A stretch of 32,069 nucleotides of DNA from Cyanobium sp. NIES-981 (GTDB lineage Bacteria > Cyanobacteriota > Cyanobacteriia > PCC-6307 > Cyanobiaceae): positions 1 to 32,069 of the forward strand of contig CAMDLO010000019.1 in NCBI GenBank assembly GCA_945901765.1, written 5' to 3'. Numbering within the stretch: position 1 is the first letter of the stretch; each line of letters starts with the position of its first letter. Of the stretch, positions 16,820 to 25,290 are shown piece after piece. A program made the position numbers and the translations under genes. The notes under the pieces are model-generated. The model had not been told where the DNA came from. It saw nothing but the letters and a program-made list of their open reading frames with translations, and did no database searches.

Positions 16820-17788
16820 TCAGCCAGCGATCAGCGCCTCCAGGGCAGCAGGGGCCATCTCCAGCCGAGGCACCTCGGCGAACACCTCTGCAGCGTTGTT
16901 CGGACTCTCCTGCAGGCGCACCTTGTGCAAGCGGGCCCCAAGGCCGGCAATCGGGCCGGTCAACAGATCCGCGATGTGCAAGGCAATGTTCTCGGCCGTG
17001 GGCACCGTTGCGGCGAAATGCTCCACGTCCTTGTTGAGGAAGGTGTGGTCGAAGGGCTCCACCACCAGATCCTCCACAAGCCGCTGCAGCGCCGCCAGAT
17101 CACACACCATGCCGGTGCGAGGTTCGATCGCACCCCGCACCGTCACGTCGAGCAGGTAGTTGTGACCATGCCCGTGCGGGCGGGCGCACTTGCCGTAGAT
17201 CACTTCGTTCTCCGCCTGGCTGAGTTCGGGCCGGGCCAGCCGGTGGGCCGCGGCAAAGTGGGTGCGGATCGACAGGAAGGCTTCCATCGGAGCTGGTGCG
17301 GCGGAGGGGGTGGTGGCGGAGGGATCAGGGAGCAGGTCGACCCACAGGTCGGACTGTTCATGGAGGCGCAGGCCCACCAGGGGCAGATGGGGTGCCAGTC
17401 GGGTCCAGATGGCCCGGCAGAGGGCTTCGGTGGTGGGAAGCATGCCCTGGGTCTGGCTCAGGTCGAACTCCGACCAGGTGTCATTGAGGTGGCGGAAATC
17501 GAGCTGGGCCGTCACCTCGGCACGGATGGCGTGCTTCACCTCGGAGAGGTTGAGCACCATGCCGTCACCATCAAGCGGGCCACCCATCGCCACGATCAGC
17601 TCGTAGTTATGGCCATGGCCGGGAGCCAGGCTGCAGGGTCCGAAACGGTCCCGGTTCGCCGCCTCGCTCAGCTCCGGCAACCAGTAGCGGTGGCTGGCAC
17701 TGAAGCGCGCCCTGCGGGTGATCACACAGGGCCGTCCAGCCCCATGGGCGCGAGACGCGACGGGCAGGGTCGTGGCGCTGACCGTCAT
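16820..17788 (-). CDS. Tandem 6-pyruvoyl-tetrahydropterin synthase/QueD protein
   Basis: A 322-residue protein with two PTPS/QueD domains in one chain, converting dihydroneopterin triphosphate to a 6-substituted pterin. Domain 1 (about 20-155) has zinc ligands His33 (FSASHRY) and His58/His60 (GHGHNY), nucleophile Cys52 and Glu144. Domain 2 (about 168-322) has His182 (FAAAHRL), Cys201, His207/His209 (HGHGHNY) and Glu294. Both domains therefore look catalytically intact. Family members make either 6-pyruvoyl-tetrahydropterin, the precursor of biopterin-type pteridines known in cyanobacteria, or 6-carboxytetrahydropterin for queuosine. The linked RibD_C reductase favours the former slightly. ATG 17788 is chosen, since the open frame upstream is antisense to aroK. 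Start-to-start distance to aroK is 58 bp. Confidence 0.9.
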   Translation of the reverse strand: MTVSATTLPVASRAHGAGRPCVITRRARFSASHRYWLPELSEAANRDRFGPCSLAPGHGHNYELIVAMGGPLDGDGMVLNLSEVKHAIRAEVTAQLDFRHLNDTWSEFDLSQTQGMLPTTEALCRAIWTRLAPHLPLVGLRLHEQSDLWVDLLPDPSATTPSAAPAPMEAFLSIRTHFAAAHRLARPELSQAENEVIYGKCARPHGHGHNYLLDVTVRGAIEPRTGMVCDLAALQRLVEDLVVEPFDHTFLNKDVEHFAATVPTAENIALHIADLLTGPIAGLGARLHKVRLQESPNNAAEVFAEVPRLEMAPAALEALIAG

Positions 17789-17846
17789 CACCTGGATCTG
17801 CAGTGATCCCATCCTAGAAACGTGGTCTGACACGCCGCCGACTGCG

Positions 17847-18473
17847 ATGCCCCCCCCTTCCCATGCGCCGCTGGCCCGCCGGCTCGAGGGGCTCAACATC
17901 TATCTGGTGGGGATGATGGGCGCCGGCAAAAGCGCGACAGGCCGTCCTCTGGCCGACGCCCTGGGCTATCGCTTCGTGGACGCCGATGCGGTGCTGGAGA
18001 GCGCCGCCGGCCGCAGCATCCCGGCGATCTTCGCCAGCGATGGCGAGGCTGCGTTCCGGGAGCTTGAAACCGCCGTGCTGACCCAGATCAGCGGCTGGCA
18101 TTCGCTGGTGGTGGCCACCGGCGGTGGCGTGGTCACCCGCCCGGCCAACTGGGGCCACATGCGCCAGGGAGTGGTGGTGTGGCTGGATGCTCCCGCAGCC
18201 CTGCTGCTGCAACGGCTGCAGCAGGACGCGACGCAGAGGCCGCTGCTGCAGACAGCGGATCCCGCCGGGCGGCTGGAGGCGCTGCTTTGCGAGCGAGGCC
18301 CCCTCTACAGCCAGGCGGATCTGCACATCGCGGTGCAGGACGGACCGCCCGCTGCGGTGGCGGGGGCGGTGCTGGAGGCGCGGCCGGGCATCCTGCGCGA
18401 GCGGCCCCAGCCCCCCGTCCAGCCCACCCTGCTGGAGAACGGTGAGGGGCGGACCACCACCCGCCTGAATTGA
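17847..18473 (+). CDS. aroK: Shikimate kinase AroK
   Basis: A cytosolic NMP-kinase-like enzyme that phosphorylates shikimate at O3 in aromatic amino acid and quinone precursor synthesis. The 208-residue protein shows the Walker A loop GMMGAGKSATG (22-32), the substrate motif DAD (45-47), Arg71 in AFRELE, the GGG loop (92-94, ATGGGVV), and the lid Arg131 in TQRPLL. A tail of about 25 residues rich in Pro, Arg and Thr follows the last helix and is longer than in minimal homologues. The ATG at 17847 immediately precedes the family region. The gene ends one base before the convergent CRR7 stop. Confidence 0.95.
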   Translation: MPPPSHAPLARRLEGLNIYLVGMMGAGKSATGRPLADALGYRFVDADAVLESAAGRSIPAIFASDGEAAFRELETAVLTQISGWHSLVVATGGGVVTRPANWGHMRQGVVVWLDAPAALLLQRLQQDATQRPLLQTADPAGRLEALLCERGPLYSQADLHIAVQDGPPAAVAGAVLEARPGILRERPQPPVQPTLLENGEGRTTTRLN

Positions 18474-18474
18474 A

Positions 18475-18744
18475 TCAGCCCAGGCCGGCCGGGGGCTCCA
18501 GGCGCACGGCGAACCACTGCAGGCTGCGCCCCGGCTCCAGCTCCAGTTGACAGGCCGTCTCCAGCAGGCGCTCCGCCTGCAGTCTGGCGCTGCCGAGCCC
18601 CGACAAATCGGCGGGGGGAGCGGCCAGGGCCGCCAGGGACTGCGCAAGCCAGGCCAGTGTCTCCTCGGCCGTGAGGATGCGCTCGGCCGCACCAGGTTCA
18701 AGCACCACGTAATGATCGAGCTCTCGCAGCAGCGGATCAGACAT
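18475..18744 (-). CDS. CRR7-family NDH-1 assembly protein
   Basis: An 89-residue soluble protein of the chlororespiratory reduction 7 (CRR7) family. Matching features are the N-terminal HYVVLEPGAAERILTAEETL, a central loop LPPDL-type (PPADLSGLGSAR), and the C-terminal ETACQLELEPGRSLQWFAVRLE. In chloroplasts CRR7 is needed to build the hydrophilic arm of the NDH complex; cyanobacterial relatives are presumed to act in NDH-1 assembly or stability. The ATG at 18744 fits the family N-terminus; the long upstream frame is antisense to the DUF6816 gene. Its ATG shares the CATG at 18742-18745 with the divergent gene, so its promoter must lie inside that neighbour's coding region. ndhO, another NDH-1 gene, lies at 29655. 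Confidence 0.82.
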   Translation of the reverse strand: MSDPLLRELDHYVVLEPGAAERILTAEETLAWLAQSLAALAAPPADLSGLGSARLQAERLLETACQLELEPGRSLQWFAVRLEPPAGLG

Positions 18745-19459
18745 GCAGGCCAGACAGCACCGCTCCATCGTGGCGCGCTGGCTGCAGCGCCTGACCCTGA
18801 CCTGCGCCATCGCATCGGCGATCGCTCTGCTGCTGATGGTCCCGCCCGCCCAGGCCGGCCAGGACGTGCTGACGGCGCGGTTGCAGCAGTGGCCTGCCTG
18901 GAGCCTGCCGGCCCCCCTGGCCCGGCCCGGCCGCCGGGACCTCACCTATCCCGACTGGTGCGCCGGCGAGTGGCGGGTGCAGAGCAGTGACGGCAGCAGC
19001 TACGCCGTACGCTTTCGGCCCTCAAGCGCGGGTGTGGTGGGCGACCGCGCCTTCAATGCCGCTGCGGTGGGGCGAGCCGTGCTCGGTGAGCGGCTGAACG
19101 GCGTCGCCAACGATCCCGCCAACCCAAACCGCCAGATCGCCTATCTGCGCAGCCCGGATGGACAACCGCTGCAACTGGAGTCGACCGTGGTGGGCCGCCG
19201 CCGTGAGCGCCCGGACCCCACGCTGCTGCTGGTGGACGAGCTGGCGTTGCAGGTGCTGCACGGCCAGGGGGCACCGGCCGTGAGCCGGGTGGAGACCCTG
19301 AGCCGGTTCGAGCTGCTCAACGCTGACCTGATCCGGGTGGAGCAATGGCAGGCGAGCTATCCCACTCCAGCCCTGGGACTGACAGCCCAGGCACAACGGA
19401 GCGAGCGGCTCGAGCTCAGGCTGGAGCGATCTCCGCCAGGATCCGATCCCGCCAGCTGA
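18743..19459 (+). CDS. DUF6816 family exported protein
   Basis: A 238-residue protein with an N-terminal signal peptide (WLQRLTLTCAIASAIALLLM, cleavage near AQA) and the DUF6816 body: YPDWCAGEWRVQSS, then a beta-rich domain with GDRAFNAAAVGRAVLGE, the NDPANPNRQIAYL segment, and a C-terminal SRFELLNADLIRVEQWQASY. Homologues occur in cyanobacteria and in plant thylakoid lumen; function is unknown. ATG 18743 is directly divergent from CRR7. GTG at 18770 (MARWLQRL) would still leave a complete signal peptide and is a reasonable alternative. The last 44 bp overlap the convergent GST-like gene. Confidence 0.78.
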   Translation: MQARQHRSIVARWLQRLTLTCAIASAIALLLMVPPAQAGQDVLTARLQQWPAWSLPAPLARPGRRDLTYPDWCAGEWRVQSSDGSSYAVRFRPSSAGVVGDRAFNAAAVGRAVLGERLNGVANDPANPNRQIAYLRSPDGQPLQLESTVVGRRRERPDPTLLLVDELALQVLHGQGAPAVSRVETLSRFELLNADLIRVEQWQASYPTPALGLTAQAQRSERLELRLERSPPGSDPAS

Positions 19460-20129
19460 ACAGGGGGGCGAGCAGCGGGTTGTCGGCGATGCCACTCACG
19501 CCCCGGCCGGCCAGCGGCGCCCCGCTGCTGGCCGGGAAACACAGCAGCGACAGCTGGGCAGCGACCGCCAGATCGGCGAGGGTGAGCTGATCACCGACCA
19601 GATAGGGGCGGGCTGCGCCGAGCACGGCCAGCTGTTCCAGGTTGCTCTGCAGCTCACGCCTGCTGCCGATCAACCCGCCGAGCGCTTCACCCATCCCCCC
19701 CAGCAAGCCGGCCGGCAGGCCGCCCACGAGCTGGCGCAGGGGAGTTGGGGTGGCCTCGGGCAGCAGGGCGGCGCACAGCACCGGATCGGCCGCCGCACCC
19801 TCCAGCAGGGCAGAGCGGCAACCGGCGGCCAGGGCCGTATCAGCCCAGTCCTCCAGCAGGAGCACCTCCGCCCGCCGCAGCGGATCCGCAGGAAGGAGGG
19901 CCGGCAGCGGATGGCGTCGCTCCAGATGCAGGGCGATGGCCGTGGAATCGGCGATCACGTCGGCACCATCGACGAGCACCGGCACCTGGCGCTGACCGGA
20001 GAGCCGGAACAACTCCAGCTGGCCCAGACCTGGCGTGACCTCCACCACGCCGTAGTCGAGACCCTTGGCCGCCAGCACCAGCCGCACCTTCTCGCAGAAG
20101 GCTGAGTGACGGAACTGGTGAAGCTGCAT
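19416..20129 (-). CDS. Glutathione S-transferase family protein
   Basis: A 237-residue cytosolic protein with an N-terminal thioredoxin-fold domain and a C-terminal helical domain, as in GST-like enzymes. The start [20 protein letters not shown] carries a Cys at residue 12 at the usual active-site position, followed by [22 protein letters not shown], where the cis-Pro and the Ser for glutathione binding are visible. The C-terminal part contains [19 protein letters not shown], the typical Asp-containing N-capping box. Substrates are not predictable; roles in detoxification, peroxide defence or glutathionylation are known for the family. It diverges from the Ycf33 gene by 61 bp and overlaps DUF6816 at its 3' end. 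Confidence 0.9.
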   Translation of the reverse strand: MQLHQFRHSAFCEKVRLVLAAKGLDYGVVEVTPGLGQLELFRLSGQRQVPVLVDGADVIADSTAIALHLERRHPLPALLPADPLRRAEVLLLEDWADTALAAGCRSALLEGAAADPVLCAALLPEATPTPLRQLVGGLPAGLLGGMGEALGGLIGSRRELQSNLEQLAVLGAARPYLVGDQLTLADLAVAAQLSLLCFPASSGAPLAGRGVSGIADNPLLAPLFSWRDRILAEIAPA

Positions 20130-20190
20130 GGGCCAATTGGGGTGCCAGGCGGCAGAGTAGCCAGCAGCTCTGGCGACCGGCTTCGCGGCG

Positions 20191-20397
20191 ATGAAGGACT
20201 TCTTCCTGAACGTGACGCGGTATCCCCGCTATCTGATCGCCTTCGGTCTCGGGGTGGCCAACTCGGTCTTCGAACCCCTGGCCGCCCGTGGGCGCAACCC
20301 GGTCACGGCGGTAGCCCTGATCGGTGCGGCGGTGAGCGGCACGCTCAGCCTCGCCTTGATCCTGCGTGCGATGGTGACTGTCCAACCGGTGGCATAG
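20191..20397 (+). CDS. ycf33: Ycf33/DUF751 family membrane protein
   Basis: A 68-residue protein beginning [20 protein letters not shown] with the family motif [21 protein letters not shown], then a second hydrophobic stretch [17 protein letters not shown]. It is the DUF751 (Ycf33) family, found in cyanobacteria and some algal plastids, of unknown function. Two membrane segments are likely. The stop is followed after two bases by the rbfA ATG, so the pair is probably cotranscribed with rbfA and the GH3 and GT2 genes downstream. Confidence 0.88.
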   Translation: MKDFFLNVTRYPRYLIAFGLGVANSVFEPLAARGRNPVTAVALIGAAVSGTLSLALILRAMVTVQPVA

Positions 20398-20399
20398 CG

Positions 20400-20807
20400 A
20401 TGGCCCAGAGCCGACGGGTGGAGCGGGTGGCGTCCCTGATCCGCCGCGAGGTGAGCGAACTGCTGCGTGCCGGCATCCGTGACGATCGGGTCAGCCACGG
20501 ACTGGTGAGCATCACCCATGTTGAGGTGGCGGGGGATCTGCAGCACTGCCGCATCTTCGTGAGCGTGTTCGGGTCTGACGCCGACCGCGACCAGGCCATG
20601 GCTGGGCTGCAGTCCGCTACGGCTTACGTGAAGGGTGAACTGAGCCGGCGGCTGAAGATGCGCCGCACCCCTGAAGTGGTGTTCGTGCTGGATCAGGGCA
20701 TCGAGCGGGGCACCTCGGTGCTGAGCCTGTTGAACCGACTGGAGCGTGAGCGTGACAGCAAGGCGGGCAGCGACGACAGCCCAGCGGCGGAGCTGCCGGA
20801 ACCATGA
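20400..20807 (+). CDS. rbfA: 30S ribosome-binding factor RbfA
   Basis: A 135-residue KH-like RNA-binding protein that acts late in 30S maturation and helps cold adaptation, binding near the 5' end of 16S rRNA. The family pattern is present: [18 protein letters not shown] at the start, [23 protein letters not shown] for the strand-helix core, then [29 protein letters not shown], the conserved signature. The C-terminal about 30 residues are charged and disordered, slightly longer than minimal homologues. The ATG at 20400 follows ycf33 by two bases; the stop TGA overlaps the GH3 start (ATGA). Confidence 0.95.
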   Translation: MAQSRRVERVASLIRREVSELLRAGIRDDRVSHGLVSITHVEVAGDLQHCRIFVSVFGSDADRDQAMAGLQSATAYVKGELSRRLKMRRTPEVVFVLDQGIERGTSVLSLLNRLERERDSKAGSDDSPAAELPEP

Positions 20808-22492
20808 GCCAGAGCAGCGCGACTGGCGATCTGCGGCAGTTGATCGCCAGCCTGGTGGTGGTGCGCGCCAGCGGCCATCTCGCCGACCACCAGCGCCGCT
20901 ATCCCCGCTGGGAGCTGCCCAACAGCGAACTGGCGAGCCTGCTGGCGGCCGGGGTGGGCGGAGTGATCCTGCTTGGGGGCAGTGCGCCCGAACTGGCCCT
21001 GCGCACACGCCAGCTGCGCCGGTGGGCGGCCCAGCCGCTGCTGCTCTGCGCCGATGTGGAGGAGGGCGTGGGCCAGCGTTTCGAGGGCGCCAGCTGGCTG
21101 GTACCGCCGCTCGCCCTCGGCCGGCTGCACCGCCATCACCCACAGCGGGCACTGGCGCTGGCGGAGCGTTACGGACGCTGCTGCGGCAAGGACGCCCGGG
21201 CCGTCGGCCTGAACTGGGTGCTGGGGCCGGTGTGCGATGTGAACAACAATCCCGCCAACCCGGTGATCAACGTGCGCGCCTGGAGCGACGAACCGGCGGC
21301 GGCCGGTGCCCTCGCCGCCGCTTTCGTGGGCGGCCTGGCACGTGAGGGAATCCTGAGCTGCGCCAAGCACTTCCCCGGCCATGGCGACACCAGCACGGAT
21401 TCCCACCTGGAGCTGCCTCTGCTGCCCCACAACCGGGAGCGGCTGGAGCGGATCGAGCTGCCCCCCTTCCGCCAGGCCATCGCCGCCGGTGTTTCGGCCG
21501 TGATGACAGGCCATCTGATCCTGCCGGCGCTGGACGGGGAACGGCCTGCCACGCTCTCGACTGCGGTGCTGCGCGATCTGCTGCGCAGCGACCTGGGATT
21601 CAACGGACTGGTGGTGACCGATGCCCTGGTGATGGAGGCGATCACCGCTCATTACGGCGCCGGCGAAGCCGCCGTGCTGGCTCTGGAGGCGGGGGCCGAT
21701 CTGGTGCTGATGCCCGCCGATGCCCGCCTGGCGATCGAGGCCATCACCGCGGCCGTGCAGGCGGGTCGTCTGCAGCGGCAACAGCTCGAAGCCAGCGCTG
21801 AACGCCGCCGCGCAGCCCTGGAGCGCTGCCCTGACACCGCCGCTGCCGCCGAGCTCGCCAGTCAGGCCGACCTGCAGCTGGAGCGCGAGCTTGTGGAGGC
21901 AACACTGGAATGGCAGGGATCGCCGCTCCAGGGCGAACCGGCCCGCCGCGGCGGCGGTCTGAATCTGGTGCGTGTCGATCAGGCCCTGCAGGCTCCGTTC
22001 CTGCCGGCCGCAGCGCCGGCCCTGGCCCTGCCCAGCGCCGCCGGCTTCCGCACCGTGGTGACGGCGGCGGACACCCCGAACCTCTGGCGCAACGACCCGG
22101 CCGGCCCGCTGGCGCTCGATCAGCTTGGGGACTGCCCGGTGCTGGTGCAGGTGTTCGTGCGCGGCAATCCCTTCCGCGGCAGCGCCGGCAGCGCCGAACC
22201 GTGGGCGGCCGCCTTGCGGCAGTTGGTGGTCGCCGGCCGACTCGCCGGGCTGGTGGTATACGGCAGCCCTTACCTGTGGGAGGAGCTGCGTCCGCTGGTC
22301 CCGGAGCCACTGCCGGCGGCCTACAGCCCGGGACAGATGCCCCTCGCCCAGGCCGCCGCCCTGGCGGCGATCGGCCTGGGGAGCCCGGCCGGGGCCCTGG
22401 GTGCAGGGCCGCTGGCGGAGGCCGGAGCGCAGGCTCCTGCAGAGGCGGATGAAGCGACCGCCGCCGCCGGATCCGGTGCCTTCACCGACTGA
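20804..22492 (+). CDS. Glycoside hydrolase family 3 protein, NagZ-like
   Basis: A 562-residue protein of GH3, most like beta-N-acetylhexosaminidases that trim GlcNAc from peptidoglycan fragments. The TIM-barrel part (about 1-340) has [12 protein letters not shown] at 82-93, the NagZ signature [16 protein letters not shown] (187-201, with Lys188, His189 and the Asp/His dyad) and the nucleophile Asp273 in [12 protein letters not shown] second region (about 380-540) is a beta/alpha domain typical of longer GH3 proteins in cyanobacteria. There is no signal peptide, so the site is likely cytosolic. The start overlaps rbfA by four bases. The product may act in cell-wall recycling; substrate specificity is inferred only from the signature. 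Confidence 0.9.
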   Translation: MSQSSATGDLRQLIASLVVVRASGHLADHQRRYPRWELPNSELASLLAAGVGGVILLGGSAPELALRTRQLRRWAAQPLLLCADVEEGVGQRFEGASWLVPPLALGRLHRHHPQRALALAERYGRCCGKDARAVGLNWVLGPVCDVNNNPANPVINVRAWSDEPAAAGALAAAFVGGLAREGILSCAKHFPGHGDTSTDSHLELPLLPHNRERLERIELPPFRQAIAAGVSAVMTGHLILPALDGERPATLSTAVLRDLLRSDLGFNGLVVTDALVMEAITAHYGAGEAAVLALEAGADLVLMPADARLAIEAITAAVQAGRLQRQQLEASAERRRAALERCPDTAAAAELASQADLQLERELVEATLEWQGSPLQGEPARRGGGLNLVRVDQALQAPFLPAAAPALALPSAAGFRTVVTAADTPNLWRNDPAGPLALDQLGDCPVLVQVFVRGNPFRGSAGSAEPWAAALRQLVVAGRLAGLVVYGSPYLWEELRPLVPEPLPAAYSPGQMPLAQAAALAAIGLGSPAGALGAGPLAEAGAQAPAEADEATAAAGSGAFTD

Positions 22493-22505
22493 GGAGCTCC
22501 GGACC

Positions 22506-23735
22506 ATGCAGATCAGCCTGTCGATGATCGTGCGAAACGAGGCCGAGCAGCTGGAACGCTGCCTGGCCTCGGTGGCCGGATTCGTCGACGAGATGGTGGT
22601 GGTGGACACCGGCTCCAGCGACGCCACGCCGGCGATCGCGGCCCGTTGCGGCGCCCAGGTGCATCGGCTGACCTGGCCGGGCGACTTCGCCCCGGCCCGC
22701 AATGCCGCCCTTGCGCTGGTGCGCGGCGATTGGGTGCTGGTGCTCGATGCCGACGAGCAGCTGCTGGAGGCTGCCCGTGAACCCCTGCGCCGGCTGATCG
22801 CGGAGCCGGATCTGTTGGTGGTGAATCTGCTTCGGCTGGAGCAGGGCGCCAGCCAATCGCCTTACTCGAGCGTGAGCCGCTTGTTCCGGCGCCACCCCGC
22901 AATTCACTGGAGCAGGCCTTATCACTCGATGATCGACGAGAGCGTGCTGACCCTGCTGGGCAATGAACCCCAGTGGCGCATCGCTGACTGCAGCACGCCT
23001 GCGCTGCTCCACACCGGTTACCGACCCGAACTGCTGGCCGGCAGCGACAAGGCCGCACGGCTGCGACAGGCGATGGAGGCCGAGCTGGAACGGCGGCCTG
23101 GCGATCCCTATGCCTGCGCCAAACTGGGTGGTCTGGAACTGAGCGAGGGCCGGCGGGAGCGGGCGATCGCCCTGCTCGAAGCCGGCCTTGGCCACTGTGC
23201 GGCGACAGCGGTGCCCGAACGCTACGAACTGCTGCTGCACCTGGCCATGGCCGAGAGCGACCGCCAGCCGGCGCGTTCGGAAAGCCTGTATCGGCAGGCG
23301 CTGGCGCTGCCGCTGCCGCCGCGTCTGACCCTCGGAGCGCAACTCAACCTGGCAGGCCTGCTCGCCGGGCAGGCGGCCAGGGCCCCGGTCGGCGCAGAAC
23401 GGGAGGCGCGGCTCGAGGAAGCAGCCCGGCTGTGCAGCGAGGCGACGAGCGCGGCACCGGAGCTGGCTCTCGCCTGGGCCAGGCTCGGCCAGGTGGAACG
23501 ACAGCGGGGCCGTCTGGACGCCGCGATCAACGCCTACCAGAGGGCTGTGGCACTCGATCCCGATCAACCTGTACCCCAGCAGAACCTGGCGGCAGCCCTG
23601 CTGCTGGCCGGCGACATCACCTCTGCCCGAGCAGGCTTCCGGCGCACCATCGCCCTGCTGCAGGCCAGGGGCGAAACCGACCAGGCCACAACCCTGCGCC
23701 AGCGCCTTGCCGATCTGGTGAAGCTGGACGACTGA
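22506..23735 (+). CDS. Family 2 glycosyltransferase with C-terminal TPR repeats
   Basis: A 409-residue protein. The N-terminal GT-A domain (about 1-230) shows SLSMIVRNEAEQLERCLASV, DTGSSD at 34-39 and the metal-binding DAD at 81-83, typical of the SunS/RgtA-like branch of GT2. The C-terminal half (about 240-400) is made of helical repeats; the best TPR pair is ELALAWARLGQVERQRGRLD followed by AINAYQRAVALDPDQPVPQQ. The TPR part may bind a partner or the acceptor protein. The acceptor sugar or protein is unknown. The start ATG is preceded by GAGGAG at the end of the GH3 gene and follows its stop by 13 bp, so it is in the same run. The long frame open upstream lies inside the GH3 gene and is a shadow. 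Confidence 0.9.
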   Translation: MQISLSMIVRNEAEQLERCLASVAGFVDEMVVVDTGSSDATPAIAARCGAQVHRLTWPGDFAPARNAALALVRGDWVLVLDADEQLLEAAREPLRRLIAEPDLLVVNLLRLEQGASQSPYSSVSRLFRRHPAIHWSRPYHSMIDESVLTLLGNEPQWRIADCSTPALLHTGYRPELLAGSDKAARLRQAMEAELERRPGDPYACAKLGGLELSEGRRERAIALLEAGLGHCAATAVPERYELLLHLAMAESDRQPARSESLYRQALALPLPPRLTLGAQLNLAGLLAGQAARAPVGAEREARLEEAARLCSEATSAAPELALAWARLGQVERQRGRLDAAINAYQRAVALDPDQPVPQQNLAAALLLAGDITSARAGFRRTIALLQARGETDQATTLRQRLADLVKLDD

Positions 23736-23807
23736 CCCCCGACACCAGGCGCCACCCCAACGAACCCGCTCGCCCGCTGACCCAGCCACTGTCTCCGCCA
23801 CAGCCCG

Positions 23808-24659
23808 ATGTCCGAATCCATCTGCTCCCGTCCTGATCAAGGACGACCCGACCGGCCTCTCGCGGGGCGGCTGGTGGCCATCACCCGGGCGGAACAGCAG
23901 CTGGGGGCTGCCCGAGGCCTGTTTGAAGCGGCTGGTGCCAGCGTGCTGGACCTGCCGGCCCTGGTGGTGACCCCGCCCGATGACTGGGGCCCCCTCGATG
24001 ACGCCCTGGCGGAACTGGAGGACTTTCACTGGCTGATCGTCTCCAGCAGCAACGGCGTCGACGCCGTGGAGGAGCGCCTGCGGCGCCTGGGCCGCTCGCT
24101 CAGCCACCGGCCCAACGGGCTGCGGCTGGCCGCCGTGGGACGCAAGACCGCCGCCCGCCTGGAGGAGCTGGGGGCAGCGGCCGACTTTGTGCCTCCGGCG
24201 TTCGTGGCCGACAGCCTGGTGGAGCACTTTCCGGTCTCAGGCTGGGGCCTGAGGCTGCTGCTGCCGCGAGTGCAGAGCGGCGGGCGCACGGTGCTGGCCG
24301 AGGCCTTCGCCAGCGCCGGCGCCCGGGTGGTGGAGGTGGCAGCCTATGAAACCCGCTGCCCGAAGGGTCTGCCCAGCGCAGCGGTGGCCGCTCTGGAGCA
24401 GGCAGCATTGGAGGCGATCACCTTCAGCAGCGCCAAGACGGTCAGCCACACAGCCAGGATGCTGGAAGCGGCCTTCGGCGCAGAGTGGCGCCAGACCCTC
24501 ACGAACACGGCGATCGTCTCGATCGGCCCCCAGACCAGCCTGCGCTGCCGGGAGGATCTGGGCCGAGTGGATGCCGAGGCCGACCCCCACGACCTCGATG
24601 GGCTGGTTCAGGCCTGCATCGAAGCCCTGCGGGGCCGCCCCCTCAGAGTTCTGCCGTGA
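23808..24659 (+). CDS. hemD: Uroporphyrinogen-III synthase HemD
   Basis: The enzyme that closes and inverts ring D of hydroxymethylbilane to give uroporphyrinogen III, the branch point for heme, chlorophyll, phycobilin and cobalamin. The 283-residue protein has the two-domain pattern: LVAITRAEQQLGAARGLFEAAG near the start, WLIVSSSNGVDAVEERL, LAAVGRKTAARLEELG, then FVADSLVEHF, LLPRVQSGGRTVLAEAF and VVEVAAYETR in the second domain, and ITFSSAKTVSH with IVSIGPQTSLRC at the end. Sequence divergence between homologues is high, but the order of motifs is diagnostic. The 3' end overlaps the convergent lipoprotein gene by 17 bp. Confidence 0.94.
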   Translation: MSESICSRPDQGRPDRPLAGRLVAITRAEQQLGAARGLFEAAGASVLDLPALVVTPPDDWGPLDDALAELEDFHWLIVSSSNGVDAVEERLRRLGRSLSHRPNGLRLAAVGRKTAARLEELGAAADFVPPAFVADSLVEHFPVSGWGLRLLLPRVQSGGRTVLAEAFASAGARVVEVAAYETRCPKGLPSAAVAALEQAALEAITFSSAKTVSHTARMLEAAFGAEWRQTLTNTAIVSIGPQTSLRCREDLGRVDAEADPHDLDGLVQACIEALRGRPLRVLP

Positions 24660-25290
24660 CCGATCGGCTGCCCTGGCGCAGGGTGAGCCGGCCGCGCTCC
24701 ACATCGATCGCCGCGACGGTCCACCCGGGCGGCAGCAGTGCCGCCAGACCGGAACCTGCACAGAACCCCCTGGCTCCGACACAGACCGTGCCGATGTCAG
24801 GCCCGAGCTGCACGAGGGCTTGGGGCCTGGAACCGGCTCGCATCACGCCGTTGAAGCGGAAATCCGCAGGCAGCTGCAGTGGGGGGGGCGGGGCCGGACG
24901 CTGGCCTGGGCCGGGACGTCGCGCCACGGCGCCGGCAGACCCCGGGGGGAGCGACGCCCTGCCCCCCGGGGCCGGCGATGCCGAGCTGCCGGCGGGAGAG
25001 GTCTGATCAGGGCCGACGGCGGATGCCGCCTGGGGCTGCGGCGCAAACGGGTCGTTGCGACCGATCGGCATGGAAGCCAGCAGCTGATCGGTGGTGGGCA
25101 GCGGCGTGAGGCCGGTGGCCTCCAGTCGTTCTGCCGGCTTCGGTGCCGGCACCGACGGACTGACAGGCGGCTCCGCAGCCTGCTTGGCACCACCAGACCC
25201 GGGCAGACGGATGCAGCCGGTGAGCAGGACCGCGCTGCACGCGACCAGCAGCGGCACCAACTCAGCGGCGGGTTTCTTCAACCAGGTCAC
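24643..25290 (-). CDS. Proline-rich lipoprotein, possibly PilP-like
   Basis: A 215-residue protein from GTG 25290. It starts with a lipoprotein signal: basic KK at residues 5-6, hydrophobic LVPLLVACSAVLL and lipobox LTGC with Cys26. A Pro/Ala/Gly-rich linker runs to about residue 130. The motif GRNDPFAP and the closing beta-rich segment FNGVMRAGSRPQALVQLG are reminiscent of the type IV pilus lipoprotein PilP. The similarity is short and I hold it only loosely. A TTG at 25302 and a GTG near the SRPBCC stop are alternative starts. The gene overlaps the end of the SRPBCC gene by about 29 bp and the end of hemD by 17 bp on the opposite strand. Confidence 0.65.
   Translation of the reverse strand: MTWLKKPAAELVPLLVACSAVLLTGCIRLPGSGGAKQAAEPPVSPSVPAPKPAERLEATGLTPLPTTDQLLASMPIGRNDPFAPQPQAASAVGPDQTSPAGSSASPAPGGRASLPPGSAGAVARRPGPGQRPAPPPPLQLPADFRFNGVMRAGSRPQALVQLGPDIGTVCVGARGFCAGSGLAALLPPGWTVAAIDVERGRLTLRQGSRSVTAEL

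Noticed and set aside
22125-22505. Upstream extension of the GT2-TPR gene
   Set aside because: It overlaps the GH3 coding region in another frame, and the GT2 domain begins exactly at the ATG 22506.
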